Of a stretch of DNA of 64,000 nucleotides, positions 1 through 11,859 are shown piece by piece (the stretch's first letter is position 1; each line of letters begins with the position of its first letter). Position numbers and translations under genes: made by a program. Under the pieces are notes generated by a model. That model did not search any database. It was not told the DNA's origin and saw only the letters and a list, made by a program, of their open reading frames with translations. The stretch is taken from contig MNCI01008572.1 of assembly GCA_015680685.1 (NCBI GenBank), positions 238,591 to 302,590 of the forward strand, read 5' to 3'. This DNA comes from Gnetum montanum (Eukaryota; Streptophyta; Gnetopsida; Gnetales; Gnetaceae).

Positions 1-117
1 GCGACCTAAGGCTAACTATCTAGGTGGCACAACTAGTCCATCTGCGGAGTTCGACCGGATCACGCGTGCGATGCTCGTTTCGTATGGTTGAGTGTAGGGG
101 TACCTCGCCACTCATCA
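1..117 (+). repeat. 3' end of an Athila-like LTR (element H), cut by the window start
   Basis: The segment ends in CTCATCA at 111-117 and matches the U5 ends of the LTRs finishing at 3005, 6944 and 26559: the actagtcc block, the GGATCACGCGTGCG block, then the ggttgagtgtaggggtacc block. No primer binding site follows, so this is a 3' or solo LTR. It retains many CpG dinucleotides that are TG or CA in the other copies, which suggests a younger insertion. The adjoining sequence is the gag of element G, into which H appears to have inserted. Confidence 0.75.
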
Positions 118-1434
118 CTATCCTTACATCAAAAGTTTAGTTGTTATTAGTTGGAAGCATTTGAGGTAGATGGTTGAGATGGTGTAGAAGAAGCATTGGG
201 TTGTGATGTCCTTTGCCCCTCTATTTATTTTGCATCTTTTGCTACAATGGCCACAGTTGTTTTTGCTTAGTTTTATTCTTATCCGTCCTCATATATTGGT
301 GTTTGTAGCCCACATAGGCTAGATCATTGCTAGCCTTGGCAACCTTCTTGATGTTAATAAAATATGAAAAGGCTTATCTTAATGATTAGGGGTCTAAGTA
401 TTAAATCTTTGACTTGATGAAGTTGTTGATAGCTTCTTTGAAAATGGCTAATAGATGGATTTTAAAGGTGGGTTCTAGAATATTATTTAAGCTTGCATTT
501 CATCTTTAAATGAAATTTTGAACTTGCTTAAGTGACCCTTGTCTTGTCTTCATGAGTTGGTCTAGAATTATATTGGGCTTCAAGTTATACTTGAATCAGT
601 TAATGAATTGGACAAGCAAGTTGTTAAGTGAGGAGATAAAACCACTCGACAATATCCTATACCAATCTAATGATTTTCATATCAAGGATATAGGATAAAT
701 TTGTAGCACCTTATGGGGACAAACTTGTAACATGAGGCATTCAAATAAAAAAGTGATAAGGTATGCATTAGGATCTTCTTCAATGTTGTATTTGGTGAAG
801 TATGAAATAAGAATGCCTACTGCTAACATATTTATGGTAAACCAATTTTGATGGGGTCATCCTGGTAAAAGCTTATGAATTTAACCATTTAAGTTATGTT
901 GGCCTTAAGATTACATATTTCCTAAGTAAGGTTTTGGATCATTTGGAATGCTTGATCCAAGCTTTGTGGTGTTTTAGAAGATTACATCGATGACTGAACA
1001 TTTTGTGGCTATGTGATAGGTGGTTGCATTGATGGGATAGGACATGGTGCTATCATTACAAGGGGACTAAATAGAGAAAATGATATTTAAAAAGGATCCT
1101 GACTAATATAAGAAATATTTGGGATAGATGTGCCACTAGGAATTGGGATCCTAAGGAAGGATTGATTGATATGATAAAAGGTGATGGCTTGAAAGAGATT
1201 ACCAGTGGAGGCTACATTAGACAAGGTTGAGAAACCATAGTGTTGGACATTGGTGTGATCATGAATGCAAATTGAGAAGTGCATTGAGAGGTTTGATTCA
1301 AAGAGGTTGCAGAAAACATTTGGTTCATCACTAAAGTGGAATGTAGTGGGTTGGTTGTAGATGACTCTGGGATGACCATCGTAAGGGCTCCTCCAAATGA
1401 GTATCAATTTCAAAATGTTCTCCAAATTCATCTT
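118..1434 (-). pseudogene. Tat-like gag remnant of element G
   Basis: Read on the minus strand this matches, block by block, the gag of elements E (41691-44400) and F (60202-63080), including the capsid stretch at about 430-1000. The family's Gag forms the cytoplasmic particle that packages the element RNA. The reading frame is broken by many stops and indels; the longest open piece, 1087-1431, is the N-terminal part of about 114 codons. The C-terminal end is lost at 117, where the LTR of element H begins. A primer binding site (1435-1453) and LTR sequence follow directly on the N-terminal side, so the polarity is certain. Gag identity rests on homology within the window and on family layout. 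Confidence 0.75.
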
Positions 1435-1453
1435 GGTCCTCCTTGTTGCACCT
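1435..1453 (-). promoter_or_regulatory. Primer binding site of element G
   Basis: The reverse complement reads AGGTGCAACAAGGAGGACC. It resembles the sites of elements E (45167-45185) and F (63707-63725); the three point to an ancestral TGGCGCTAGAAGGAGGGCC, a form I recall from Tat-lineage elements. It sits between the LTR edge and gag, as expected for minus-strand DNA priming. Confidence 0.65.
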
Positions 1454-1468
1454 AAAAAATTTGATCTA

Positions 1469-2133
1469 TGAAAAATTAAAAATCACAGGTGTGGAACAAT
1501 TTTGACCTTGGTTTCCAAGGGTCTCTAAGAAAGAGGATCCAAGGCACCTTGGATGATTTGGCTGATTACCCAGGGACTTGAGGAATGTAAATAGGGATGA
1601 AAATAATGATAAGAAATAATGCAAATTTGATATAAAATAATGCATATAACAAAAACTTTGATAACTTGCATAGTAAATGAACTATGAAATTCCTTACAAT
1701 GAAAATATTGTAAACAAACAAAGTTTAGAATGTATACAAGTGGTGCTTGAGGGCATGAGGGGTTTGCCTTGATGAAGTTTGGAGCTTGTTAAAGCCAATA
1801 GTTTCACATACCATAATTAGCTCCAGAATCCAGTTGCTTCCAAATTTCCAAAATTGAAAGACCATGTAGTTTTCTCTCATAGATTTGTAATGTTGGTTAC
1901 ATGGGGGGTAAGGTGTGTGAAGGACTGTTATCATAAAGGGGAGTACCACGTTGGGAATCTTGATGCCCAAGTAGCCTAGTGCTACTCCAAAAATTCTCAC
2001 ACAAGCCTCAAGGTTACAAGTGTTAAACATAGTTGTAAGTTCAATGCTTAAGAGTTTCTATAAAATATTTTTTTTGCTTGCCAAATTAAAAAAACCTTAG
2101 AAATTCAAAAGCTATGGAAACTTAAAAAGTTGT
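1469..2133 (-). repeat. R-U5 part of the LTR shared by elements G and E
   Basis: The low-coordinate edge matches the inner edge of the E 5' LTR at about 45217-45267 (the aggtgtggaa and accttgg blocks). The sequence stops at 2133, where LTR B begins, and apparently resumes at 31549 with the TATA-bearing U3 part. The reconstructed distance from LTR edge to TATA is about 697 bp, against about 682 bp in the LTR of element F, which supports one LTR split by a 29.4 kb insertion. There is no coding potential. Confidence 0.6.
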
Positions 2134-2267
2134 TGATGAGATGTGATTTGATGGGCCTTGACATTAGATACTCAATGTTGGAGTCCTGACGTCATGTACC
2201 TGACATCAGGGCTAATAAGTGATGTCGGATACTTGATGCTGCCTCATCTGGACCTCACCTATAAATA
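2134..2267 (+). promoter_or_regulatory. U3 promoter of LTR B with motif array and TATA box
   Basis: Diverged copies of a GACATC/GATGTC motif occupy the first 120 bp and are followed by CCTATAAATA. The same words recur in front of the internal TATA box of element B' at 28988-29080. Confidence 0.75.
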
Positions 2268-3005
2268 CTGCATTTGGGATTCTAGATGAGATAGTTTTTA
2301 GCATATATTAAAAATAGTTAGTTCTTAGTTTCATTTCTTTTAAGTTTGTTATTCCTAGTGCATGCCCACAGTGTGATGTTTGTAACCATATGACACCTTT
2401 GTTCAAGTGTGACATACTTGGACATTTTTCATGACTAGCAATAAAGATTGAGATTACTTCCATCATTGTAGCATCCACTTAGATTAATATTATTACTTTA
2501 ATTATTTAATGCTTTATTTAGTTAAACATTTTTATTTATTGTTATTTACTATTCCTATGATTAAGCAGAATGTGTACACCTTAATCACGAGCATTTAACT
2601 GTAAATACTTGGTTGCTCAAAGGTGTATCGTTTGACACAACTAGTGACGTATACTTTGTAAACCCAGAAGTAGCCCCATGAAGTCCAAGATGTGTATGGA
2701 AGGTGAAGAGCAAATACCATCACCTTAGGCTAATTTAGACATTGTTTCCATTGTTCGCTAGTTAATCAATTTATCTCTTTCTGTCATTAGGAGTAGCATA
2801 GAAATTAGACCACATCATATGTCCCACTTTTGACTAAACCTTACATAATAAAGATACCACTAGTCCAAGTAGGAAGACGGTGAACAATGGTCAAATCATA
2901 ACGATCTAGATGCTACAACTAGTCCCATCCATAGAATTTGATTGGATCATGCGTGAATGCTTGTGATTCATATGGTTGAGAGTAGGGGTACCTCATTGCT
3001 CATCA
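2134..3005 (+). repeat. 5' LTR of element B (872 bp)
   Basis: It starts TGATGAGATGTG, ends CTCATCA, and is followed by one base and a tRNA-Asp primer site. A TATA box (CCTATAAATA) lies at 2258-2267. Upstream of it U3 carries repeated GACGTCA, ACCTGACATC and GATGTCGG motifs. It is collinear with the two inverted LTRs at 26716-27586 and 30678-31548, each 871 bp, so all three belong to one family. Confidence 0.9.
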
Positions 3006-3006
3006 T

Positions 3007-3024
3007 TGGCATCATTACTAGAGA
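3007..3024 (+). promoter_or_regulatory. tRNA-Asp type primer binding site of element B
   Basis: TGGCATCATTACTAGAGA is a decayed form of TGGCGCCGTTGCCGGGGA, the complement of the plant tRNA-Asp 3' end used by Athila elements. Most differences are C-to-T or G-to-A. It begins one base after the LTR. Confidence 0.85.
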
Positions 3025-3131
3025 TGTTGCTAGTTATCTAGATTAGTTATATAATACATGATCACTCAAAACGGTATTAACGATATATCTTTTAGAAACT
3101 CTTAGCTCACACACACCATAAACCAAGAGTA

Positions 3132-5400
3132 ATGTCTCTCTCACATGGAAGTGACTATGCACTATATAGTAAACATGTTCATTGGAGAACTAATGAGATA
3201 TATGAAGAAGAAGATTGGAGTGATTAACCTTATGCAGGGACTTCTTATGATTATGACCACCCTGATGATACTCAAAGACTACATTCAACTAATGTAGACA
3301 ATCTGGGAGGAGATGACGTAGGTCCTAGACTAGGGAAGGCCTCAAGGCCTAAGACCTAAAACTAAGAAATGATAAATTAAGGGATCATGAGGAACATTAT
3401 AGAAGCCATGGAAATATTTACAATTCCCCATGTTCCTCTTTTTCTTCAAAATCTAGTTTTGATGAAGATGAACATAGGTATAGAGATAGAGCTCCACTAA
3501 AAGATCAAACTAAAAACTAGAATCGAACCCACGAGAAGAGTCAAAGAGGACACCATGAACATAGGAACTTTACTCATAATTTGTTTGATGATGATGAAAC
3601 CCTATTGGCCACTAAGAGCCTAATGCATATCATAGAGGTTGTTAAGATATCTCATAGGCATCACAAACAAAGTCGTTTACCTAAGCTAGACATGAATAAT
3701 CTTCCTAAGTTTGCAGGAGGCTATGATTCAGATCCACAACATCATTTATAAGCCTTCCATGATGCCTATGATTTTTACAAAATTGAAAGTGGATGGAAAA
3801 ATATTAATCTCTTTCCTAGGACACTAATTGATAGAGCCAAAGTGTCATATTAATCCTTGAAACCAAATTCAATCTGATGGTGGTCAACAATGTTAGAACT
3901 TTTCAATGAGAGATATCAAACCTATAAGAGAGTATCCTACCTAAGGAGAAAAATCCAAGAATGGAAATAAGAATAACATGAACCCTTGGACATGGACTTA
4001 GATAGATATTATGCCTTTCTAAATAAATTCCTAGGCCATGGTTTCTCTAAGGAAGAGTAACTTTACCACATCATAAATGGGCTTCATAATGAAACAAGGG
4101 TGACCCTTGGGATGTATGTCCTAGGGAAACTATATGAGCTCTAAGCCCATCAAGTCAAAGAAATAATAGAGTGTATGGAAAAAGAAGAAGGAGAGATGTG
4201 CAAGTGGGAGAATGTCAAGAAACATTAATGGGACCCAACTGTTCAATTAAAGGAGGTCCAAATTTATGGTAAGGAAAATGAAACCACCTTTCATAAGGTG
4301 ATTCTACAAAAAAATTTGCTGACAAAGGAGTCATTTGACGATCTAGAAGAAAAATTCAATAGGATGTCTAAATGGATAAATGAAAACATCATAAATCTTA
4401 TTGAAATGGTCGTGGAGAAGATTGTGCAACATAAGCTAGGTGATCACAATCAACGAAGAACACAAAATCAAGAAACAGTTAGGAACATTTTCTAGCAAAC
4501 AAGAAAAGTGGCTAACAAAAGTAAGGCTAAAGTCTCCACCATAGATGAAGATGACGGATGTGACCTATGTATATATGATCATCCAAAGGGCCAACGCTCC
4601 ATATTGTTTCATCTACAGGAGTATTGGGTATGAGCCTTAAATCCAAAGTTTGTGTAATAGCACATGCCTGGGAGACTTCCTCTTCCATAATGTAATTATA
4701 GATAGTCCCACAACCGATCGTACCATTCTAGTGGGACTTATTACTAGCCTCAAAATCCTCAACCATAGTGAAAAAAACCACAGTTGTGGGGGAGGCACCA
4801 CCAAATTAGCCACACCCATCGAAACCTCATGGATATTATGTTCAACATCTTGTTTCTCCAACTAGTTTGGCATCATCTACTTCAAATCATCACTACCACT
4901 CTCTTGAGTACCATCAATACATGACATCCCCTGAAGGATCACCACCTCATGCCTCTTACCATCCAACTCACCCTTGATATTCTCATCATCCACCTCCTTA
5001 TATGTCATCACCAAGGATACAAGAAGGTTTTGCATCACCATATCAAAAAATGAGTACCACTTATGCTACAAATGTGCAAAGACATGTGGACACCTATGGG
5101 TCCCAACCATAACATTGAAAACATCCTTTTTGGAGAAAAGGCCATAAGCTGAGGCAAACTACGGATGGACCCACCACATCATCTGAGCCAACACAAGGCC
5201 AATCTAGTGTACCACCTTCCTCATCTAAACCAAAGTTCTCTAATTATACACAAGGATCACCATCTATATATACTCCAATCCCACATGCAACCAATGAATC
5301 TACCAATGTGGGGAGACAAACAAATCCATGCATACCTTCTCATACTCAAGGGTGCTATTATGGGCTAGTCATCCATACTATTAACACATCTCATATCCTG
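3132..5400 (+). pseudogene. Athila-like gag remnant of element B
   Basis: A start codon at 3132 follows the leader. The capsid-type region (about 3690-4490) aligns in order with the gag of A (7970-8870) and of C on the minus strand. It includes the LFPRTLIDRAK block and a downstream RRKIQEWK block, which fit the retrotransposon gag domain. A 65-codon open piece remains at 4298-4495. A His/Pro/Ser/Tyr-rich linker follows (about 4870-5400), as in the relatives. The frame has many stops and indels. No protease, reverse transcriptase or integrase follows, so B lacks pol. I infer a dead, gag-only derivative. Confidence 0.75.
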
Positions 5401-6016
5401 GCCCACCCTACATATAATAGTTAGGTGTGTGACTAATAATTTTTCTACCTAGCCACCACACTTCCTACAACCACCCACTGGCTAGGCCATGAATGGTTCC
5501 CAACATTTCATACATGCATGGATCCTTTTCATCCACTTATTAATCCTAGCCATGACTAAATGTTTAGTTGTGGGGGTTACCCTGCATTCTAATATTTAGG
5601 ATCTTTAAGTAATTTTTATATTTTTTTTTATAAAATTTTATCATTTTCCTATTCTTTCTACTTTTTCTGCATTTTCTAGTTATTGTTTTAACTTTTCTTG
5701 TATGTGATCTTGCTGTTGATCATGTCGCCCATGGAGGTGAGGTTTTTTCTCTATGTTGTCAAGTCATAAGGGGTTAATTATTTAGACATTAATACTACAA
5801 AATCCATTCACCTATTTCATTAATATGAGGTTCTTGCTCTAGTCATAATGGTAATCTTTTTTATCATCCAAATTCTAAATAACTTCATAACCATTGTGTC
5901 TAGATGGAAGAGTGCAGAACCAAGATAAAATGTAACGGGTGTGACATCAAAGAAATTTGTGGATTCTCTTTGGCTACTTTTGTATGTTCTATCATGTTGA
6001 TGAGGTTGTAAGCATA
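5401..6016 (+). other. Non-coding 3' spacer of element B, up to the insertion point of A
   Basis: A T-rich tract (5600-5710) is followed by a block, 5727-6016, that is repeated at 27786-28071. This corresponds to the spacer that lies downstream of pol in element A, so B runs from gag straight into post-pol sequence. It ends with gcata at 6012-6016, the left target duplication of element A. Confidence 0.7.
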
Positions 6017-6154
6017 TGATGAGTCATCATTGATTGGCTATGTCGACAAGGCCTTGTTGATGCAGTCAACTGTATTGACAAGGCATCATTGATGCATCTT
6101 GTCTTGCATTGATGAGGCCTTGTTGATGTAGTGTCTGCCTGTCACCTATAAATA
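6017..6154 (+). promoter_or_regulatory. U3 promoter of LTR A: GAGGCCTTGT motif array and TATA box
   Basis: Units of the type TCGACAAGGCCTTGTTGA and TTGATGAGGCCTTGTTGA precede gatgtagtgt and CCTATAAATA (6145-6154). The less decayed units in the 3' LTR are partly perfect palindromes. The same unit plus gcagtg plus TATA occurs inside the element at 14774-14817. Confidence 0.8.
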
Positions 6155-6944
6155 TATGCCTACCAGTTGCATTTATGGGAATCCAGATTTCAATAGTAGT
6201 GAAGCTCTTGCTTTTTTTCCATTCAAAAGTTAGAATTTTTTCCCTAGGTGTTCACAGTCGGAGTCATTGAGTGTATGGATCTTTCTTTGAGCATTGTTGT
6301 ACCTAATCACGATAGTGTGTGTGGAAATAAATATGAGATTTTTGATAAAACTTGCAGCACTTTGGATAGATTAGCTATTTTATCTATGCATTTAATGTTT
6401 TCAATTATTTATTAAATGTTTTGAATTAGCTATAAAATATTTTTCAATTATTATGTTAATGAGAAAATTAAGTGAGATAGATTACACACATAAGTACGAT
6501 CACTTTGAGCATAACATGTATTCACTTGGTAATCCCAGCAACATTATCACTTGGTACACCCAGTAGCATAGTGTTTGGTTGCCTAGTAATGGATACGTTG
6601 GTTCAAGACATGTACAGAAAGTTAGAACAAATACTTATGTTAGGATTATTTAAATAATTAGTTAATTAGTAATTTAGATTAGTTAATTAAAATCATTTTA
6701 TCTACATTTGAAGCACCAAAATATAAAATACAAAATGATAAAAATTGGATGCCTTAATTACACTTAACCATACCAATGTACATCACAAGTGTAATTGGGA
6801 GGACAACAATTGATCTTAAGGCTAGATTCACTTCCTAAAGGGCTAGTGCACTAGAAATGATAAAGTCTATGGAATTCGACTAGATTGCACATGAATTATT
6901 TGTGATTTGTATGGTTGGGCATAGGGGTATCTCACCGCTCATCA
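6017..6944 (+). repeat. 5' LTR of element A (928 bp)
   Basis: It starts TGATGAGTCATC, ends CTCATCA and is followed by a primer site at 6946. It is collinear with the 3' LTR at 25585-26559. The 47 bp length difference falls almost entirely in the U3 motif array: 128 bp from LTR start to TATA here, 176 bp in the 3' copy. Confidence 0.92.
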
Positions 6945-6945
6945 T

Positions 6946-6963
6946 TGGCACTGTTGTTGGGGA
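6946..6963 (+). promoter_or_regulatory. tRNA-Asp primer binding site of element A
   Basis: TGGCACTGTTGTTGGGGA differs from the complement of tRNA-Asp (TGGCGCCGTTGCCGGGGA) only by C/T or G/A changes. It starts one base after the LTR. Confidence 0.9.
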
Positions 6964-7097
6964 CTTTGTTTGTGGAACGTGCACTATTTAGGTCTAAGTG
7001 AATACCACTAATATCATTGTATGAACCTAAAGGTCAATAACATTCCCACTGTACATAAATTATAAAAATGCACTAACAATTTCATTTTGTTTTACAA

Positions 7098-8950
7098 AAT
7101 GTATTCTTCTTCTCATAAGCCTAAAGATACTAAACCATAGGTCCTATAGGAACGCAAGGTGGTATACGCTCATCCATATGATTTTGTGTTGAATTTCACC
7201 TTCATCCTACATCAGGATGAATAAATGCGATGGCATGATATGGAGGGAAATATCATTTTGCCCTGTGATAGATTTATACCTAGAATGCTGTTTAAAACCC
7301 TTAAGAAGTTGCGCATAGCATATATTCATGAAGAGTACATTATGGATAAATATGACAGTTAGAACTATTGTCCCACTAAAACACAATGTACGCAAGATAA
7401 ACATTAGGAGAGACTCCATGAAGCCACAAAGAGGAAACATTACACTAACCCCTTGTTCTTACTAGATCAAGAGGACAATGAGGATCCTTCCTTTGAAGGT
7501 TCTCAACATGAAGATTCTCCACCCCTTATTACTGATGGTGAGGGTGTGAACTTGACCCTATGATCAACTATTCATAAACTAGGTTCAAGGAAGAGTGATA
7601 GCCAAGGTAGGGACTCGGGTTGACATTGCAATAACAAGGGATCTAATGATGGTAATTGTAAAAAGCATAAGAGTGGTGGTGGACACTATGATGGTGATGG
7701 TGGTCCACTTTCCTCTTCATCCTCTTCATTTGATTCTAAACATTTCTCTTCATCTGATGTTTCTCATGGAAGCCACCATCGAAACAACCATGATGAAGGT
7801 GATCAATGAAATAACAATGACCATGAAGGCCACCAAAATCAAAAGGGTGGTCAAAACCATCATTGGCATCATCAATGCAGTGATGATGATGAACCTTTAC
7901 TAGCAACTTGAAGTATGCTTAACATTGCAAAGGTAGTAAGAATTCCAACTAGGCATATGAAGGATAGTTGAATCAAGCACTTAGATATGAACAATATCCC
8001 AAGATTTGAGGGGGGATACAATTCTGATCCATAGACACATCTATAAGATTTTCAAGATGCCTGTGCCTTATAGAACACTAAGAACAAGTGGCAAAAACTC
8101 AAGCTTTCCCCAAGGACACTCATTAAGAAAGCTAAAATTTGGTACTAGTCCTTAGAACTAGAATCTATTCAAAGATGGAGTACCATGTTGGAACTATTCA
8201 ATGAAAAATATCAAATGTACTGTAGAGTTTCTAACTTGAGAAGGAAAATCCAAGGCTAGAAAAAAGGAGCGCGTGAACCCTTAGATGCTACCATGGGCTG
8301 ATACTATTCACTCCTACATAGATTCCTTAGCCATGGTTACTCTTAGAGGGAACAACTTTGCCACATGATAGATGGGCTCAGAGTAGAAACAAGAAGAACC
8401 CTTGGGGTGTGTGCCCAAGGGAGGTTTTCTGAAATGAGAGCTCATTAGATCCAAAGGCTAATTGAGTAGGTAGTAAAAGAAGAAGGTGAACTACATAAAA
8501 GGGAGAGTGTTGAAGAGTGTAATAGGGACCCATCCATCAAAAAATGAGAAGTCCAATTTTGTGACAAGGAAGAATTACAACTTGATGAAGTGGTGAATAG
8601 AAAGACCTTGCCTATCCAAAAATCTATTTCCAAAATTTTAGCCAAGGTTGACAAGTTATGGGACTCTTTGGATGAAAATTTTCAAACCACTTTGAAGATT
8701 GATGAAGAATCCAAAGAGCAAAATAATGATTGTATTCGTAGATGGAAAAAAAATGCTAAATGTGCCTACCAAAGAGGTAAGGGCAAAGCTGTTGCAGTAG
8801 AGGAAGTTGTGGAATCTAACTCTGACGATGAAATTGAATGTGACATCTATCAATATGAATATCTAAAGGGATGATACCCTATGATATCACACTTACAAGA
8901 GTTTGGAGTGTATGCATTAAATCCTTGCCTAGCATGTAGAAAAGCTTGAA
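7098..8950 (+). pseudogene. Athila-like gag remnant of element A
   Basis: Translation from the ATG at 7098 gives an N-terminal region, a Gly/His/Asp/Asn-rich stretch (7600-7890), then a retrotransposon gag domain at about 7970-8480 with the LSPRTLIKKAK block and NLRRKIQG. A charged C-terminal part with an acidic stretch (about 8810-8860) ends near 8875; 8590-8874 is still open for 94 codons. Most breaks are TAG, TAA or TGA where homologues have CAG, CAA or CGA, so the frame itself is largely kept. Gag would form the RNA-packaging particle in the cytoplasm. The minus-strand gag of C (19426-21870) is a close relative. Confidence 0.85.
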
Positions 8951-9540
8951 GATGATTGCCTTACCCTCAAGATAGTCCAAGACAGTTCCATAAATAGCAA
9001 CAAGCTTACTATCCAAGTGGAACTCATCCACAACCTTATGAATAGTACTAATAATGTTACCAACCACAATCATGGGAAATGCCATCGCCAAAATAGTAGT
9101 ACCCTTATAGGCAACGAGATCCATACGGATACTATTTTCAATAACTCATCTCCACTAAAAGTTTGGCAAGTCATGCATCACCCTCTAGAGTACCACCAAA
9201 TACATTCACCATCTACTCTAGGGGAAAACCCATACTCGTATCCTTATCATCCTCCACATCCCTCTAGACCTACACCTCCACCTTCAACTCAGTTACCTCC
9301 TGCTCCATCCATGTAGGGTGAAATTTATCCACAACCACAAGAATGAAATGCTACAAGGGTTGTACACTCACAACTAGTTTTTCAACTAAGTGGGTTGGAT
9401 AATCAATTAAGGAAATGACCTTTCTTCTGGCCTAGTAGTCCTATCTAGCCCTTACAACCTACTCCGAGTGATTCCCCTACATCTCCAACACCCTTATCCT
9501 TTGCATCAAATATCTTTGAGCACCTTTCAAACCAAGTGCC
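8951..9540 (+). pseudogene. Pro/Ser/Tyr-rich Gag-protease linker of element A
   Basis: Several frames hold Pro, His, Ser and Tyr-rich peptide, e.g. the open stretch 9017-9316 with a run of proline codons near 9250-9310. The same low-complexity linker separates gag and protease in C (19426-19900, minus) and follows gag in B. Frameshifts are frequent and no domain is visible. Confidence 0.55.
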
Positions 9541-10150
9541 ACATAGGATCCACACTGTAATGCTAACTCATGTTGTTTTTGACTAGATCAAGGCTAGCAA
9601 CCTTTCTACAAAAAGATATGATCCAAGAAGTTTGCTCATCTTTCTACAGATTGCTAAACAAGAGCCATGTAAGGCTTTTCTTGACTTTGGTTCTAGATTT
9701 AACTTCATCTACCATGATATGTACAAGGCCTTGAACCTACCACCTCTTAAGAAGAGAAATATTCATCTAGAATTAGTAGATTAGTTGATTACAATCCCTT
9801 TGGAATTAGTAGAGGACATTGTGTTCATAGTTTGTGGGTGGTCCTATCCTGTTGAATTTTTGGTAATCAAGTTGGACAATTACAAAAGTGACTTTTCCAT
9901 CATCATGGGAAGGGCTTGGTTACGCACGGTTGATGCATGAATGAGTACAAGGGACATATCTCTTGAAATATCTAAGGAAAATGAGTTAGGAAAAATTGAG
10001 AAGAATTGTATTCCATTGATAATTGATGCAATTGCGTGCTAAAGATTTGGTCAATCAAAAGAACATACATTAAGGCATGCAATTAGTGTACAAAAAAAAT
10101 TAATATTATATGGTGTCTGTACGTAGCAACCACAAAGCAAGAGGGCACCT
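9541..10150 (+). pseudogene. Retropepsin-like protease remnant of element A
   Basis: The translation keeps the family order: a CKAFLDFGSRFNFI block (about 9666-9710), where the catalytic D-S/T-G appears as D-F-G, and about 75 codons later DFSIIMGRAWL (about 9892-9925), matching the ILGRxWL motif of plant gypsy proteases. The enzyme would cleave the Gag-Pol polyprotein. The substitution next to the catalytic Asp and the in-frame stops make it inactive. It lies between the Gag linker and reverse transcriptase in the normal order. Confidence 0.75.
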
Positions 10151-10219
10151 AGTGGCTAATAGCTAATTTAGATAGTAGCACAATATGCATGGATCCAATT
10201 GAGAGCTTAACTTGTGCAT

Positions 10220-11810
10220 ATGTAGAATTCATGGAGAAAATTGAACCAGTATATTCCCAACTCTCTAATGAAGATGATGATAACTATTGGAGAGAGTTAG
10301 AGATCCCTGATCACTTCAAGTAGGAGCCCTTAGAATTGAAAACTTTGCTAGTCATAATGGAGTATGCATTTTTAAAGAATGGTAAACTGGTCATCATTAA
10401 TGCCAAACTTGCTCTTGAACAAAAAGAAAAGTTGAAAGTAGTAAATAAATGGTCAACAACCTTCACTTGATCATATCTAGAGCTAATATAAATTGATCCA
10501 AGCATATGCAAGTACTACATTTACACTGACCTAGCCATGAAGCCTAGAAGGTAGCCACAGAGGTAGTTAAACCTCAAATTGAGGCAAATCATTAAAGAGG
10601 AGATAGAGCAAATCCTCAAGGTGGGGTTTATCTATCCAATCATAGATAGTGAGTGGGCTAGCCCACTCATAATTGTACCAAAGAAGGGTGGTAAATGGTG
10701 AGTTTGCATTGACTTTAGGTTGTTAAATATGACAACATTTAAGAATTACTTTCCTTTTCCATTTGTGGATTAAGTATTAGACACCATATCCAGGCATTGT
10801 TATTATAGTTTCTTGGATGATTATAGTGGCTATAACCAAATTCAAATTGCACTAGAAGACCAAGCCAAAATAACATTAACGAGTCCCTAGGGAACTTTTG
10901 CATATTGTAAGATGTTGTTTGGCCTATGCAATGCCCCTGCAACATTTTAATGCTTGATCCTTAGTATCTTTCAACAAAAAATCAGTAGTGGTGTTGAAGT
11001 ATTCATGGATGAAATATCCACCTATGGAGCTACCTTTCAGCAAGCCTTGAACCAACGTGAGAAAGTATTGAAGAGATGTGTTGAGATAAACCTATGACTC
11101 AACTAGCAACAAAGCCAACACATGGTCTAAGAAGGCATTGTGCTAGGGCACCGAATTTCACAGAAATGGATTGAAGTAGACCCAAAAAAGATAAGGGTCA
11201 TCTAAGGAATAACATACCAACTAGAGACCATTAAAGATGTTCAATCATTCCTTGGACACACTGGTTACTACTGGTGCTTTATTGAGAATTTCTCTAAGAT
11301 TTCAAAGTCATTGGTAAAACTTAAAAAGAAAGATGCACCTTTCATTTGGACCAAGGAATGTGAAAATGAATTCCAAAAATTAAAAGATAAACTCATAGAA
11401 ACACCAATCCTACAAGCACCAGGTTGGTCCAAACCATTTCATATCATGACAGACACATCTAACTATGCTTTGGGATTAGTGCTCACATAGATGGACAATA
11501 AGTAACATCCATATTATATCCATTGCATGAGTTAAAGCATTGTGGGAGCACAACTAAATTACACCACCATAGAGAAGAAATTAATGGTAGTGGTGTATGC
11601 ACTAGAAATGTTTAGACATTATGTGCTAGGTTACAAAGTATTTGTACATATGGATCACAGTGCAATTTTCTTCCTTATAAATAAGCTAAGGGTGAGCCCT
11701 CGTGTTATGCAGTGGCTTGTGATCTTATAGAAATTCAATCTTACTATGGTAGATTGAAAAGGGATCGAGAATGTGATTGTTGATGATCTTTCTCGCTTAA
11801 GATGGGATAA
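10220..11810 (+). pseudogene. Reverse transcriptase and RNase H remnant of element A
   Basis: Recognisable blocks occur in order: WASPLIIVPKKGGKW (about 10646-10692), a CIDFRLLN block, FLDDYSGYNQI (10811-10843), a FGLCNAPATF block and VFMDEIS (about 10999-11016), where the usual YxDD core reads MDE. The thumb and connection continue with SFLGHTGYY. RNase H starts near 11445 with the MTDTSNYALG block and includes MDHSAI (about 11649-11667) and VDDLSRL (about 11780), the latter like the DHLSRL of Athila. Frequent stops and the altered active site mean no activity. Its job would be copying element RNA into DNA. There is only one RNase H, unlike E and F. Confidence 0.88.
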
Positions 11811-11859
11811 CAAAGATGAGTAGAGCCCACTCTCTGATCAATTTCCAGATGAACTCCTC

